In this document: one piece after another, positions 47,278 to 57,728 of the stretch
How the letters are laid out: each line of letters opens with the position of its first letter
Numbering within the stretch: position 1 is the first letter of the stretch
Assembly (NCBI GenBank): GCA_051453625.1
Contig: JBOZIK010000001.1
Location: 252,815,432 to 252,879,431, forward strand
Length of the DNA stretch: 64,000 nt
Direction of reading: 5' to 3'
From: Welwitschia mirabilis
Lineage: Eukaryota; Gnetophyta; Gnetopsida; Welwitschiales
Program-made: the position numbers and the translations under genes
The notes under the pieces: model-generated
Database searches by the model: none
What the model was told of the DNA's origin: nothing
The model's input: only the letters and a program-made list of their open reading frames with translations

Positions 47278-48623
47278 AAAATCCTAGAAACAAAGAAATG
47301 CAAACAGATAAAGAAAGAAAAAGAGCAAGAACATTTAAATGAAGCAAAGTGTAAAGTACACTTGAACAATGATAGCCTTCTTCCATGCAAATCTGCTGAA
47401 ACTATAGCTACAGGTTATTACAGATGAGAGAAAGAAGGGAAAGGCATGTAGAGCTTCTTAGGATTCCATTACTATGGAATCCTCGAGCATGGTGATCATA
47501 GCGACCCTACTTTGATTATGGTTTCCTCTCTATTTCTGTGGCCACTTCTACTCATGAATTCTTTTCTCATCTCCTTTAACAAGGTTCTTGTATGGCAAGG
47601 CCTCCTTCTTATTCTTGGTTCTTTGTCTCTTCCTTCTTCTTTCACAAAGTAATTAGCCAGTTTAGATCTAATATCGCTATCATTTGGATTAATTTACAGA
47701 TTTGATAGGTGGAAAGCTTGTTTCATCAATGAATAAGACTTTGTCAAGATGGATTTCTGTTTATGGTTTTTATGTTGATGACCTCTGCATATCTTTAAGA
47801 GCAATTCGAGTCAGTTTTTGAGTCTCTCTTTTGGCTTCTTGACTATCCGAGTCTGCTAAGCAAAAGGACCTTGAGAAGGCCTATATATTTTGGTAAGAGA
47901 ATTTCATCTCAAAAAGTGCTTAAGCATGGCTCTGTGATGCTTTCAGTCATTGTTTTTGAAACTGAAGATCTAGAATTTCTTCTCTATTCTTCTTCTCTAG
48001 GTATTCATTATATATATTATTTGGTGTATGTGTCTATTGATTATTTGGATGGATTTCAAGGAGTTGGTCAGCAAATATATAGACTTCATTCAGAGTCTTA
48101 TATTCCATCATGGTTGTGTTTCTGCGTCTCATCACAGTGGTTACCATTCAATTTCAAAATAGACTGTGATCTAGAAGCCCTGTAGCTAGATTGCAAAAGC
48201 CCACAAGAAGGCAGAGCAGTAGAGAACATCCGCAGAGGCCTATAAAGGCATTCCCTAAGTGAAAATCATAGAATTGAACCATGAAATATGCTCTTTCGTT
48301 AAACTTCCTTGTAGGTTTCTCTCCTACCTATAATTCTAGTATTGCATGCAACATTATTCAACCTAATTTTTCATATTTATTTAATACTTAAATTTCAAAA
48401 GATCATTTTTTAATAGAAGAATAAGAGAAAAAACAAAAAAATATGTTCCTTTATAAGGCATTCTATTATCTTTGTATTTGTAAATCAAAAAAAGAATAAA
48501 AGACAGTTTTTTTTTGGAGTGTGATGAGATGAGAGAAGAGTCAAGGTAGAGGGGATACATAAGTGTTACTCTTTCAAGGGGCTTAATTCTTAAATCTTAA
48601 ATTATAAGGTTAAAAAGGTAAAA
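47278..48623 (+). other. Leader of element D
   Basis: Long non-coding leader of more balanced composition than the flanks. An open stretch of 104 codons (47,871-48,185) shows no recognisable motif. A captured host fragment is possible but cannot be shown from sequence alone. Confidence 0.45.
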
Positions 48624-49418
48624 ATGAACATAATAGAAAAGAATATTGAAAAATATGATGGTAAAAATTTTTATTCTTGGAAAATCAAGGGATAATTGAT
48701 CTTAATTTAAAAAGCTGTATGGCAAGTTGTAAATGGTACAACACCTAAACCAATAGATCAATCCAAAATTATGGAGTGGAAAATGCTAGATCAAAAGGCT
48801 ATCTCTCTAATTCACCTTATACTTGAATATAATTACTTACATTGTCTTGATTTAACCAAGTCTTTAAAGGCAAACTGGGAAAAGTTAAATCATTTATTTA
48901 GTGTAAGTGGTCAAGAGGCTGAGAAAATATTGAAGAATCAACTTTATGGCTTAAAGATGGATGAAGGCAAAGGCATGGATGAACATATCAACTATTTTCA
49001 ATCAATTTTAACTCAACTTTCTTCTATTAATGCTAAAGTGGATGATGATGATGCCAAAGCCATCTTACTTAATAGTCTTTCATCCAAGTTTGATCATATT
49101 GTATTTACATTGAAGAAGGTTCCATTTTCACTTGAAGCCATCATATTCACACTTCTTAAAGAGTTTAGGAAGGTGGAACATAAAGAAATAACAAATGAAG
49201 CTTTGATGAGTATCAAAGGTAAATCTCAAAGCAATAGGAATAGGTCTTGTTACTATTGTAAAAGAAATGGACATGAAGCAATCAATTGTTTTGATCAAGC
49301 AAGAGACCTACTCGCTGAAAAACTAAAGAAGCAAGGTTTCATAAGTGAAATAAAATATGAACCTGAACCTAAAGAAGAAACAACCTCACAAGATGATATA
49401 GTTCTTTCTGGCTTCTAA
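48624..49418 (+). pseudogene. Copia-type gag of element D, nearly intact
   Basis: From ATG 48,624 the frame starts MNIIEKNIEKYDGKNFYSWK, the usual beginning of copia Gag, with two stops (near 48,690 and 48,708). It is then open for 215 codons (48,771-49,418). The body contains NYFQSILTQLSSI and a leucine-rich helical region typical of the UBN2-like Gag fold. One CX2CX4HX4C knuckle, CYYCKRNGHEAINC, lies at 49,242-49,283. It ends in its own TAA with no continuation into protease. Gag would package the RNA of this non-autonomous element using enzymes supplied in trans. Confidence 0.78.
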
Positions 49419-49434
49419 TTGTTCCTAGTCCATG

Positions 49435-49565
49435 TTGTTCCAAGTTGTCCTGAGTTATTCCGAGTTGTTCCACTTTGTCACGAGTTGTCCCGAGTTGTTC
49501 CACTTTGTCCCGAGTTATCCCACTCTGTCCCGAGTTATCCCAAGCTATTCCAAGCTATTCCATTT
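49435..49565. repeat. 20-bp minisatellite after gag
   Basis: Composite units close to TTTGTCCCGAGTTGTTCCAC repeat about six times, built from 9- to 11-base halves. The same array occurs in the same place in the relic at 60,715-60,830. Confidence 0.8.
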
Positions 49566-49630
49566 TCTTTTGAGTGAATGTTGCTAGTTACTTAAGCTAG
49601 GTTGGAGGCTTGTTCTAACCATCTCATATT

Positions 49631-49660
49631 AATTGTGATGTTAAATTTAACATCACAATT
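49631..49660. repeat. Perfect 30-bp palindrome before the 3' LTR-like end
   Basis: AATTGTGATGTTAAA followed by its exact reverse complement. At the same place in the related relic, 11-base arms (60,890-60,900 and 60,911-60,921) are separated by 10 bases. Confidence 0.92.
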
Positions 49661-49892
49661 GATAGGAGTGATGATAACCACTCCCTCATTTCTTCCTTAT
49701 CCCTATCCTATTCTCTCTCCCGCTACCCAATCTCATCTATTTTCTTTCATGTAGTAAGCTATAAATTCCTACATTGAATAATGATAATTTGAGAGAAAGA
49801 GAGCTATTTTTCATGATTGAATCATTGTGCTCCCTGGGAATTTCTCCCAGTTTCTGGGCCTGATCTATGCTTCAGGGTTTTCAAACCCTACA
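49660..49892 (+). repeat. LTR-like right end of element D
   Basis: It starts TGATAGGAGTG and ends CTACA. Only the first 80 or so bases are clearly homologous to the LTR at 47,019. The remainder differs apart from a 'agggtttt.caaaccct' end. It may be a different subfamily or a recombinant end. Confidence 0.5.
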
Positions 49893-51517
49893 CAATTGAC
49901 ATCTTAAGTGTTAAGCCAAGAAATTCTTCTATTAATAGTATTACCTTTGACAAAGTTGATTCACTAAGAATTTAAATAATTATTAATTTTTAAAAACTAT
50001 TTATAATGCTAATGATCCAAATGATCTTTTTCAATAGCCATAGAAATTAGTAGCAAATGCTATTGTTTGTGAAAATATGGCTATGCTTGTATCTTGTTAT
50101 TCATATACGGTAACATAAGATTGCCTTAGGGATGAAAAACTTGTGTGACCACATTTAAAATTTTACCAAAAAATTACTAGAACTTTTGTTTGTTGTATAG
50201 TTCCACCGTTGTTCTTTTCTCAAGGATAAATGTGATAGAAAAACAACATAGTGACACAACACTACTCTATCAAAGATTCAAAGTCATTTTCAAGTCAAGC
50301 GTACAAACAAAATGTTTTTACATCAATAAAAGAGATCTTGGGAATGGAACATAGTACCTAAATACTAACATGAATTTTTCACTAAGATGAGAGACTTACA
50401 TTCAATGATATATTACAATGTTCCATATTAAATCCTAGTTAAGCCAAGTTTTAACAAAGCTCAAATCATGATGACATTATCTCATTCACCAAATAAGTGA
50501 TGGTGACATCCCCAAGTCACTCTAGTTCATCAGAGCTTGTTCATAAGCATGAAAAGTAGGAAACTTATCATAGAGACCATTAAATGAAATCACACTATGA
50601 AAGTAGAAAAGGAACAAGAAAAATTCCCTCAAGAAATATGATAAATTTATTGGCATTTACCCCTTGAATATTAGATTTATCTTGATGCCATTAAGGTTAC
50701 TGTATTATTATGTTGTATCTTCATGTTCATGCAAGTATGATGATGTAACTTGTCTACCTATCACCAACTAGCTCAAATGCGATGATTCAACTCATCACTA
50801 TGCTCTTTGGGTGTAGCACACCCCAACTTATTTCTTCCTTGAAAACTTGAAAGGGCAAGGGTTTTTCTTTAGAAGTTCACATTATGGTGAAAACCAAAAA
50901 TGACACCATGAATTTGTCTAGGGAAAGCCTTGGTTGAAGTTTAGAAATAAGCCTATACCATTAATTATCTTTAGATACACAATTACATAATTCTAAACCT
51001 AGAAATTGTTCACTAATAATATTTCCCTCTATATACATATCCACTATATATGTTTTTGTGTTATTACACACATTTCTCAAAATAATAAGGTAGAAAAGCA
51101 CCAGAAGGTTCATGCCATTCACTTTTTAATTACTTAACAGCATTATTTTTCACCGCAAAGAATTCTGAGGGGATGTAAATGCTTGGATTGATGACGTTTT
51201 GCATGGCGTTTTCGTGACAGTGACTGTATGATTTGTTATTCTTCTTATTTCCAGAGGAGTTGGTGTCTCTACTCTTTAACTACCACTAATACATGTGTAA
51301 TGCTATCTATTTTGCATGACCTCCATGAGGAATGCATGAAGCCTTCCAAGAACTGCTACACGTGTCCATGTTCTGTCTCTCTGTCTTTCGTCTAAGTGAT
51401 AAGTACAGTAACTAGTAAATAACAACACCCTCAATTCATGAAGCAGTGCTGCCATGGTGGGCTTGACGCAACGCTATTAGGGAGCCCACCCTCTTTTCCT
51501 ATCATTCATGGGATGTG
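49893..51517. other. Unrecognised intergenic DNA
   Basis: No frames or termini are recognised. Composition becomes more balanced after about 51,160, and a CACGTG G-box core lies near 51,360, upstream of the candidate exon at 51,762. Confidence 0.45.
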
Positions 51518-51528
51518 TCAATCGACCC

Positions 51529-51962
51529 CCCTATTATAGAGACTTGTAACTCGATTCAGTCTGTTTCCCAGCATAAAGCAGAAAGAACAAAGCAGCAACA
51601 TAAACCAAAAGAAAGGAAAAAAGAAGAAATGAGGACAAGGGTAAAATATAGCCGAGAATGACACAGACAACATTTTAATTATAGTGGTTGAAGTGTCAAA
51701 GTCACATTCAGATGGAAATTTGCAGCAGACGTAATAGCAAAAGTTGGTTGAAAGAAGACTGATGAGGCTTTTCATTTTGTTGTGCACTCTTTTCTCTATA
51801 ATCTGCATGGGCGACACTTCACAGATGAGAGAAATCTTCACGGTGAGGAAGAAAATGTTCCTCCCATGCTTTATAACATTGTTCTTTGAGATCAAACTTA
51901 TGGCAGAAAGATTAAGGTTGGTCTGACCTTTATTCCAGAGAAAGAGGAGCATGAAGAAATAG
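51529..51962 (+). CDS. Candidate small secreted-peptide gene or first exon
   Basis: ATG 51,762 opens a frame beginning MRLFILLCTLFSIICMGDTS: a short basic start, a hydrophobic core and small residues, as in a signal peptide. After 27 codons an apparent 5' splice site (ACG|GTGAGG, 51,842/51,843) occurs. A pyrimidine-rich TTATTCCAG at 51,930-51,938 could be the acceptor. That splice would give eight more codons and a stop at 51,960-51,962. A TATTATA stretch lies near 51,531-51,537 and a purine-rich leader follows. The mature part would be very short and basic and matches no peptide family I know. It may be only exon 1 of a larger or broken gene. Confidence 0.35.
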
Positions 51963-52255
51963 TGCCATTCCAATAATAATTGGTTCTTTTATCAGTGCTA
52001 TCTCACCAAATTCACTTGCAATGCTTACTGCCCCCCTTATCAGATAACTAACAACCGTGAAATTGAATCCTAAATTTCCTGACAGCAGCCAGGATTCCAA
52101 CTCTAGGATAATGCCACTTCAAAGCACTTTTAGAAAAGAGGGTCTTTAATCAAGTATTCTTAAAAGCAGCTTTAACTAAAATGTCTTTAGAAAAGTCTCT
52201 TTAATAAAGTATCTTCAGTAAAGTCTCTTTAGGAGATTAAAAAAAGTCGGTTGTA

Positions 52256-52461
52256 GTGCTATATAAGCATAGGAGTTGAAGGACAAAGAGCATCTAGGTG
52301 ATTGTTCATTAACCTGTAAGTCCAGTCTTCCTCTCTTATTTCTGTTATAATGTCCATCTGATGTACTGGTACTGGCTATGAATGTTTGATATTATTCTTG
52401 TTATGAGTTTAAAGTTCAAAGTCATTTCATTTTATCCTAGGCATCCCAATGGTATTAAAGC
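52256..52461 (+). promoter_or_regulatory. TATA box and tRNA-Met-type primer site of a retroelement or pararetrovirus
   Basis: CTATATAAGCATAGG near 52,259 is a strong TATA element. About 190 bases later TGGTATTAAAGC (52,450-52,461) differs from the tRNA-Met PBS by two C-to-T/G-to-A changes. Upstream (52,130-52,240) short direct repeats of a 'tctctttaataaagt' type occur. The DNA downstream is split by copia element E and continues with movement-protein-like sequence. Confidence 0.45.
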
Positions 52462-52574
52462 CCATATATGTTTAGCTCATATATGTTCAATATATCATTT
52501 TACATGCTTTAAATTAAAGGAAACTATTAATAGCATCATTGATTTCACCAATTCATAGCATACCAGGTCGTAAC

Positions 52575-53151
52575 TATTGCGAAGCATGGAAGTGAAGAAT
52601 CATCGAAGTGCAAGAAAGATAAATAACAAGAAATAACTTGCAACAAGAAAAATAAGAAAAATAGTACACACCAAAATTTCATGTGGTTCGGCAATATGCC
52701 TACCTCCACAGGAAAAGGGATTCACCTTTACTGAAGGAAGATCCAAAGATGAAGAGATTATAGTAATGCTATGCTAATAGTAGTAGCAAACTCTAGTTTT
52801 TTGCTAGGCTCTCTTCCTCACACATGACCCTTACAACTCAAGCCAAAATACTAAAGCCACTCTACTGTTATGCATTAGGAAAATGTTTCTACTCCCTTGT
52901 ACATGCTTTCCTTTAGGGTAAAGAAACCTTACCCTAACATCTACAAGTTTCTAGATGACTCGTTAAAACTTCCCTTCCCCTCTTGTCTTTAATTATTTCA
53001 ACAAGGAGGAGGTTACAATAAAAAGGAGTTACAAATAACAAAGGACCCATTTCTTTTTATAATATCTTTTAAATGACAAGGGAGTTACACAATAAAGGGT
53101 TTACAATAAAGAAGAGGACTAAAGAGCCTATATTTGGCTCATAACCCAACA
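52575..53151 (-). repeat. 3' LTR of copia element E, 577 bp
   Basis: It aligns end to end with 57,151-57,723. The left end reads TATTGCG (TG lost), the right end CCCAACA. Confidence 0.85.
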
Positions 53152-53164
53152 ATCTCCACCTTAA
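53152..53164 (-). other. Polypurine tract of copia element E
   Basis: On the minus strand TTAAGGTGGAGAT directly precedes the LTR start TGTTGGG, the standard arrangement in copia elements. Confidence 0.85.
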
Positions 53165-53339
53165 GACAAAATTTCCTCTGCATCTTCACCATTAAATCGC
53201 CAATCCTTATCTGCTTAGCTACCTATGAGTAAGTTCTAGGAAGTCTAGATACCATCTAAACTTCTCCAATTGTAGTAGCTTTATTAACATGTCTATTGGA
53301 TTTTCTAAAGTATGGACCTTTTGAAGATCAACATATACT

Positions 53340-53950
53340 TCCTCAATCTGTTGTTGAACAAAATGGTGTTTGATCTAAATGTGCTTAGACCTCTCATCAA
53401 ATGCTAAATTATGAGCTAGAAATATAACACTTTGATTATTGTTGAATAGTGACATCTTCATTTCACTATGACCTAAACCTTCCACAAGATTCTTTAGCCA
53501 AATCACTTTCTTGCAAGTTGTTAAAGTAGCAACATATTCTGCTTCCATGGTTGAAAGAGCCACCATAGATTGCAATGTTGACTTCCATAAAATAGGTCCT
53601 GTAGCCATTGTGAACACTTAACTTCTTGTAGAATTTCTCTTATCCAAGTTACCAGCAAAATCTAAATCATAGTAACTTGCAATAATCTTCTTATCTTTAC
53701 TGTAGTAGATACATACCCTTGAAGTTCCCTTCAAATACCTAAGAATCCACTGCACTACTTCCTAATGCTTCTTACCAGGGTTCTTTATAAACCTACTCAT
53801 AAAACCCATAGCATGTGCATTATTTGATCTTGTCCTAGCCATTGCGTACATTAAACTATCAACTACACTAGAATAGGGTACTCTAGTCATGTACTCCTCC
53901 TCATTATTAGTATTTGGAGATAGCTGAGATGATAAATTGAAATGCATACT
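53340..53950 (-). pseudogene. RNase H region of copia element E
   Basis: On the minus strand, 53,947-53,762 reads ...MTRVPYSSVVDSLMYAMARTR... and 53,617-53,375 reads ...LQSMVALSTMEAEYVATLTTCKKVIWLKNLV... with NNNQSVIFLAHN later. These are hallmark blocks of copia RNase H. The conserved Glu residues of the MEAEY block remain. Frames are interrupted between the pieces, so there is no functional product. Confidence 0.82.
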
Positions 53951-53959
53951 AATGGGAGT

Positions 53960-54900
53960 ACTTATAGGATTTGCATCCTACATCTTAAACATTTCAAGAA
54001 CCTTCTTAATGCATTGTTATTGAGACAGCCACAACTTTCTATTCTTTATATCTTGAGTGATATCCATGCCAAGAATCTACTTAGCTACTCACATGTCCTT
54101 CATGTCAAACTTAGGTGACAAAAGTTCCTTCAGCTTCCTGACTCTATACTTGTTATTTCTTATAATGAGCATGTCGTGTACATATAGAACCAAACTAATG
54201 AAACTGCCATCTTCGTACTTTCTTCTATACACATAGGAATCTATGAAACTTCTTTGAAAATATTTTTACACATGAAGGGGTCAAACCATTTGTAACATTT
54301 CCTGGGACTTTGCTTTAATTCATATAATAATTTCTTGAGCTTACAGATATAATGCTCCTTTCCTTTTACCAAAAAACCTTCTCGTTGCTTCATATATATG
54401 TCTTCTTCAAGTTCACCATATAAGAATGTAGTTCTAACATCCATCTGCTCTAACTCAAGATCCTCTAGTGCAGCTAAAGCTAGGATCACTTGGATTGATG
54501 CCAACTTTGCCATTAAAGCAAATACGTCAAAGAAATCTACCCCCATCTTTTAGAAATACCCTTTTGCAACTAGCCTTGCTTTGAATCAATTAATCATCCA
54601 AGCTATAGCATGTTTCACCTTGAAAAACCATCTATAGTCTATGGAATTTCTCCCTCTTGGTAGTTTCACCAACTCCCAAATCTAGTTCTTTAAGAGATAA
54701 TGCATTTCTTCTTTCATTGTTACATACAACTTATCCTTATGAGCTAATTTCAGGGCTTCCTAATAAGTCATTAACTCATTCACTTTAGCAACCAGTGATA
54801 AAAATGTATACTCATCATCATACCTAGTAGCTGGTAGAACTTTGTTAGGTCTTGAGGATTTTTGAAGCTCCAACTGAGGTTGAGATTTCTTAAACTAAAC
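53960..54900 (-). pseudogene. Reverse transcriptase of copia element E
   Basis: An open stretch of 101 codons (54,546-54,241) reads ...GVDFFDVFALMAKLASI..., LEQMDVRTTFLYGELEEDIYM and ...YICKLKKLLYELKQSPRKCYKWF.... Upstream, 54,700-54,555 in broken frames gives the KARLVAKGY block. The catalytic box lies in the broken part near 54,180, where the coding strand carries an MLIIRNNKY-like run. The domain is clear but inactive. Confidence 0.85.
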
Positions 54901-54999
54901 CTCTTCATCTGTGACTTCCTGTTGTTTAGCATTGTCTAAGTCATCTTTGTTATTTTCACAAATGGTCTCCATTTCTATAGAAAATTTCTATTTAGAATG

Positions 55000-55930
55000 T
55001 TCTATTTGAGCTCCATCTTGTGTTTCTTCTTTCAACATGGTTGATTCATTAAGGATGACAGCTCTGCTGAATAGGATCTTCCTTATAGCAGTACCCCAAA
55101 GCCTAAATCTTTTTGTTTCTTTTGCATATGCAAGAGAGATACACTTCTTGGATTTTGGATTTAGCTTACTCCTTTAAATGTCTTAAACATGAACATATGC
55201 TAGATAACCAAAGATTCTAAGGTACTCATACCTTGCTAAGATGCCACTCCACATCTCCTCTGGAGTCTTACCATCAATAATAAGTGATGGTGTTCACTAA
55301 GTAACATGTTGTGCTCACTGCTTTCATCCAGAAATATTTCTTCACTTGGGAAAATCTCATCATGCTTTTGGCATGTTCCAAGAGTATACAATTCATCCTA
55401 ACACCATTTTGTTGCAAAGTACTTATAATTGTAAGATATCTTTTAATACCCTTTGACTTGCAGTATGCCTCAAACTCCTTTGAGATGTGTTCTTCATTAT
55501 GATTAGGCTAAAGATACTTAATCTTTTTTCCTATAAATTTTTCTACCTAGGTCTTAAACTATTTAAACTTATGAAAAGCTTTAAAATTTTCTCTAAGAGA
55601 AAATACGCATACCTTTTTTGATTTGTCATTGATGAAGGTAATGAAGTATAATGCACCACCTAATAAAGCTTGTAAAGATGAATCCTAGAGATTATTATGA
55701 ATTAAATTCAAAATATCTCTACTTATAGCTACACTTATAAAAAACTTTACCCTACATTGCTTATCATAAATACAATGCTAAAAAAAATCATATTCTTCCC
55801 TTTGTAATCTTGGAAGAAGTTTTCTCTGCATTAACTTCTTCAAGGGGATCTCACTGATGTGTCTAAGTTGCCTATTCCATAACATTGATGTAGCATTTTC
55901 TTCATCCATAGTATCAGCATTACTTGCAAC
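55000..55930 (-). pseudogene. Integrase of copia element E
   Basis: The minus strand contains the zinc-region block (MLWNRQLRHISEIPLKKLMQ near 55,890-55,830, with one His replaced). This is followed by the C-x-x-x-C-x region near 55,770 and a core segment ending GGALYFITFINDKSKKVCVFS near 55,660-55,600, which includes the second half of the first catalytic block. The rest of the core extends to about 55,000 in broken frames. Confidence 0.72.
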
Positions 55931-55939
55931 TGTGTTCCC

Positions 55940-56245
55940 TAGTAACTAATAAAGATTACCTTCTTTCTTGACCTTCATTAGCATAAGAGAACCTTTAACA
56001 ACTTTCAGTGCGCCAATCTCTCTAATAAACTTGCCACCAATTCTGTCTAAGGCTCTAATATAGATGAGACTCCTTCTCATCTTCAGTGCATGCTTTACAT
56101 CCATTAGAGTCCTTATAACTTCATCATGAGTCTTGATTTGAACTAAGCAATTGTCCCCCATTAATCTCTTAGTATGTATAAAACCAAGATCTATGAGTTG
56201 TAATATGCCATAAAACTTCCAAATCAAGGATTCATTTATCCCCAC
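55940..56245 (-). pseudogene. Protease to pre-integrase region of copia element E
   Basis: An open stretch of 99 codons contains LMGDNCLVQIKTHDEVIRTLMDVKH and then GALKVVKGSLMLMKVKKEGNLY, which match the C-terminal protease and the pre-integrase segment of copia Pol. The N-terminal part, where the protease active-site Asp-Ser should lie, is not recognisable in any frame. Confidence 0.72.
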
Positions 56246-57094
56246 TAGGTGAACCTATGGATGTGAGGATATCTCCATAGTTTTTATCATCATTAACATT
56301 TGTTTCATTACTAGTAGAAGCAAATGTAGATTCCTTCTCATTATTTTGTTGTTTGTTTCCCTTCTGTTCTCTACATTCTTTGATGAAATGCCCTTTTTTA
56401 TGATAATAGTAACAATTCAAATTCTTCTTGTTGCTCTTTCTAGATTTAGATTTTAATCTGGAGGTCTACTTATTCGATCCTCTCTTTATAGTCTGGTGTT
56501 TAGCCACTAAGCCTTTACCAACTTGCTCATTACTAATTTTTTACATCTATTCTTTAGACAAGAGAGTTGTATTTACTATCTCCATCTTAATGGTATCTTT
56601 ATCATAGAGTAACATCATCAAAAGAGTAGCTGGAAGCGATTTGAGAAGGATAAGAGCTTAATCCTTCTCTTCAATATCTACATCAATGCTTGGCAAATAG
56701 TACACACATTCATTTAAAGAATTCAAGTGTTCTACTATGGATGTACCTTCCTTTATCATGAAATCATAAAGCTTTGACTTTAGGTACAACTTGTTTGTTA
56801 GTGACTTAATCATGTATAAGCTTTTTAGTTTTGTCCATAGTCTAGTAACAAAGTTTTTCTTCACTACATTGAAGAGGATCTGATCTGTGAGGATTAACCT
56901 AATAGTTCTTCGAGCCCTTAGATCTAAATTTTCCCAGTCTTCATTTGATATATCAGAAAAATTCTTAGCATTTCTCTAAAGTGTAATCCTTATTTAATGA
57001 GAAAATCCTTTACCTTGATCTATTACAACCTGAAGTTATTCTTGCCATTAAATTTTTCCACCTCAAACTTGGCATTGAAACCCTTTGAGGCCAT
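56246..57094 (-). pseudogene. Gag of copia element E
   Basis: The minus-strand frame opens at ATG 57,094 with MASKGFNAKFEVEKFNGKNNF, the usual copia Gag start. Two stops follow where a Trp is expected. The helical body (56,864-56,658) includes LYLKSKLYDFMIKEGTSIVEHLNSLN. The zinc knuckle (56,417-56,376) reads CYYYHKKGHFIKEC, the second Cys replaced by Tyr. The frame is in several pieces. Confidence 0.8.
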
Positions 57095-57121
57095 CTAGAC
57101 AATGTTTTCTATAATTATTAT

Positions 57122-57133
57122 CTTTGACACCAA
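57122..57133 (-). other. Primer binding site of copia element E
   Basis: On the minus strand TTGGTGTCAAAG, ten of twelve bases matching the tRNA-Met PBS, lies 17 bases inside the 5' LTR. The wider-than-usual spacing leaves some doubt. Confidence 0.55.
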
Positions 57134-57150
57134 CAAGCTTTAGTAGTAAT

Positions 57151-57723
57151 TGTTGAGAAGAGTGGAAGCGAAGAATAATTGGCAAGTAAGAAAGATAAAT
57201 AACAAGAAATAACTTACAATTAAAAAAAAATCACATTCCATAATTTAACATGATTTGACAATATGCCTACATTTATGGGAAAGGGGATTTGCCTTTTTAT
57301 TACTAGAGGAAGATCCAAAAATGAGGAGATTACAATAATTATCTACTATATAGCAGTAGCAAACTCTAGCTTCTTGCTAGACTCTCTTCCTTACACATGA
57401 CCCTCAGAACTCAATCCACAATACTTAAGTTACTGTACTATCATGCATTTGGATAATGCCTCTACTCCCTTATATAGATTTTTCTTTAGGAGAAAGAACC
57501 TTAACCCTAACATCTAAAAGTTTCTAGATGACCCTTTAAACCTTCCTTTTCCTCTTGTCTTTAATTATTTGAACAAGGAGGACATTACAATAAAAAGAGA
57601 TTACAAATAATAAAGGAATCATATCCCTTTATAATATATTTTAAATAATAAGGGAGTTACATAATAAAGGGTTTACAATAAAAAAGAGGACAAAAGAGGC
57701 TAATTTTAGCTCATACCTCAATA
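57151..57723 (-). repeat. 5' LTR of copia element E, 573 bp
   Basis: Partner of 52,575-53,151, differing at many positions and small indels. It starts TGTTGAGAAG in plus orientation and ends CTCAATA, where the partner has CCCAACA. Confidence 0.85.
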
Positions 57724-57728
57724 ATAAC

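Larger units (their letters stand above)
47019..49892 (+). mobile_element. Gag-only LTR retroelement D (TR-GAG-like)
   Basis: The order is 5' LTR (47,019-47,263), a tRNA-Met-type PBS (47,265-47,277), a leader of about 1.35 kb, one gag frame with a single zinc knuckle and its own stop, a 20-bp minisatellite, a perfect palindrome, and an LTR-like end (49,660-49,892). There is no protease, integrase or RT. Gag is of copia type. The right end matches the left LTR only in its first part, so the pairing of the two ends is uncertain. Confidence 0.62.
52575..57723 (-). mobile_element. Ty1/copia element E, complete but degenerate
   Basis: Minus-strand order: 5' LTR (57,151-57,723), PBS (57,122-57,133), gag, protease and pre-integrase, integrase, RT, RNase H, polypurine tract, 3' LTR (52,575-53,151). 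LTR ends are TGTTG...CAACA, partly mutated. Probable target duplication: gtaac (52,570-52,574) and ataac (57,724-57,728). Integrase precedes RT, so it is copia type. All frames are broken, and the LTRs differ at many positions, so it is old. Confidence 0.88.

Noticed and set aside
51518-51973. 151-codon minus-strand frame
   Set aside because: Low-complexity hydrophobic reading opposite a purine-rich leader; no motif. The plus-strand signal-peptide frame is the better explanation.
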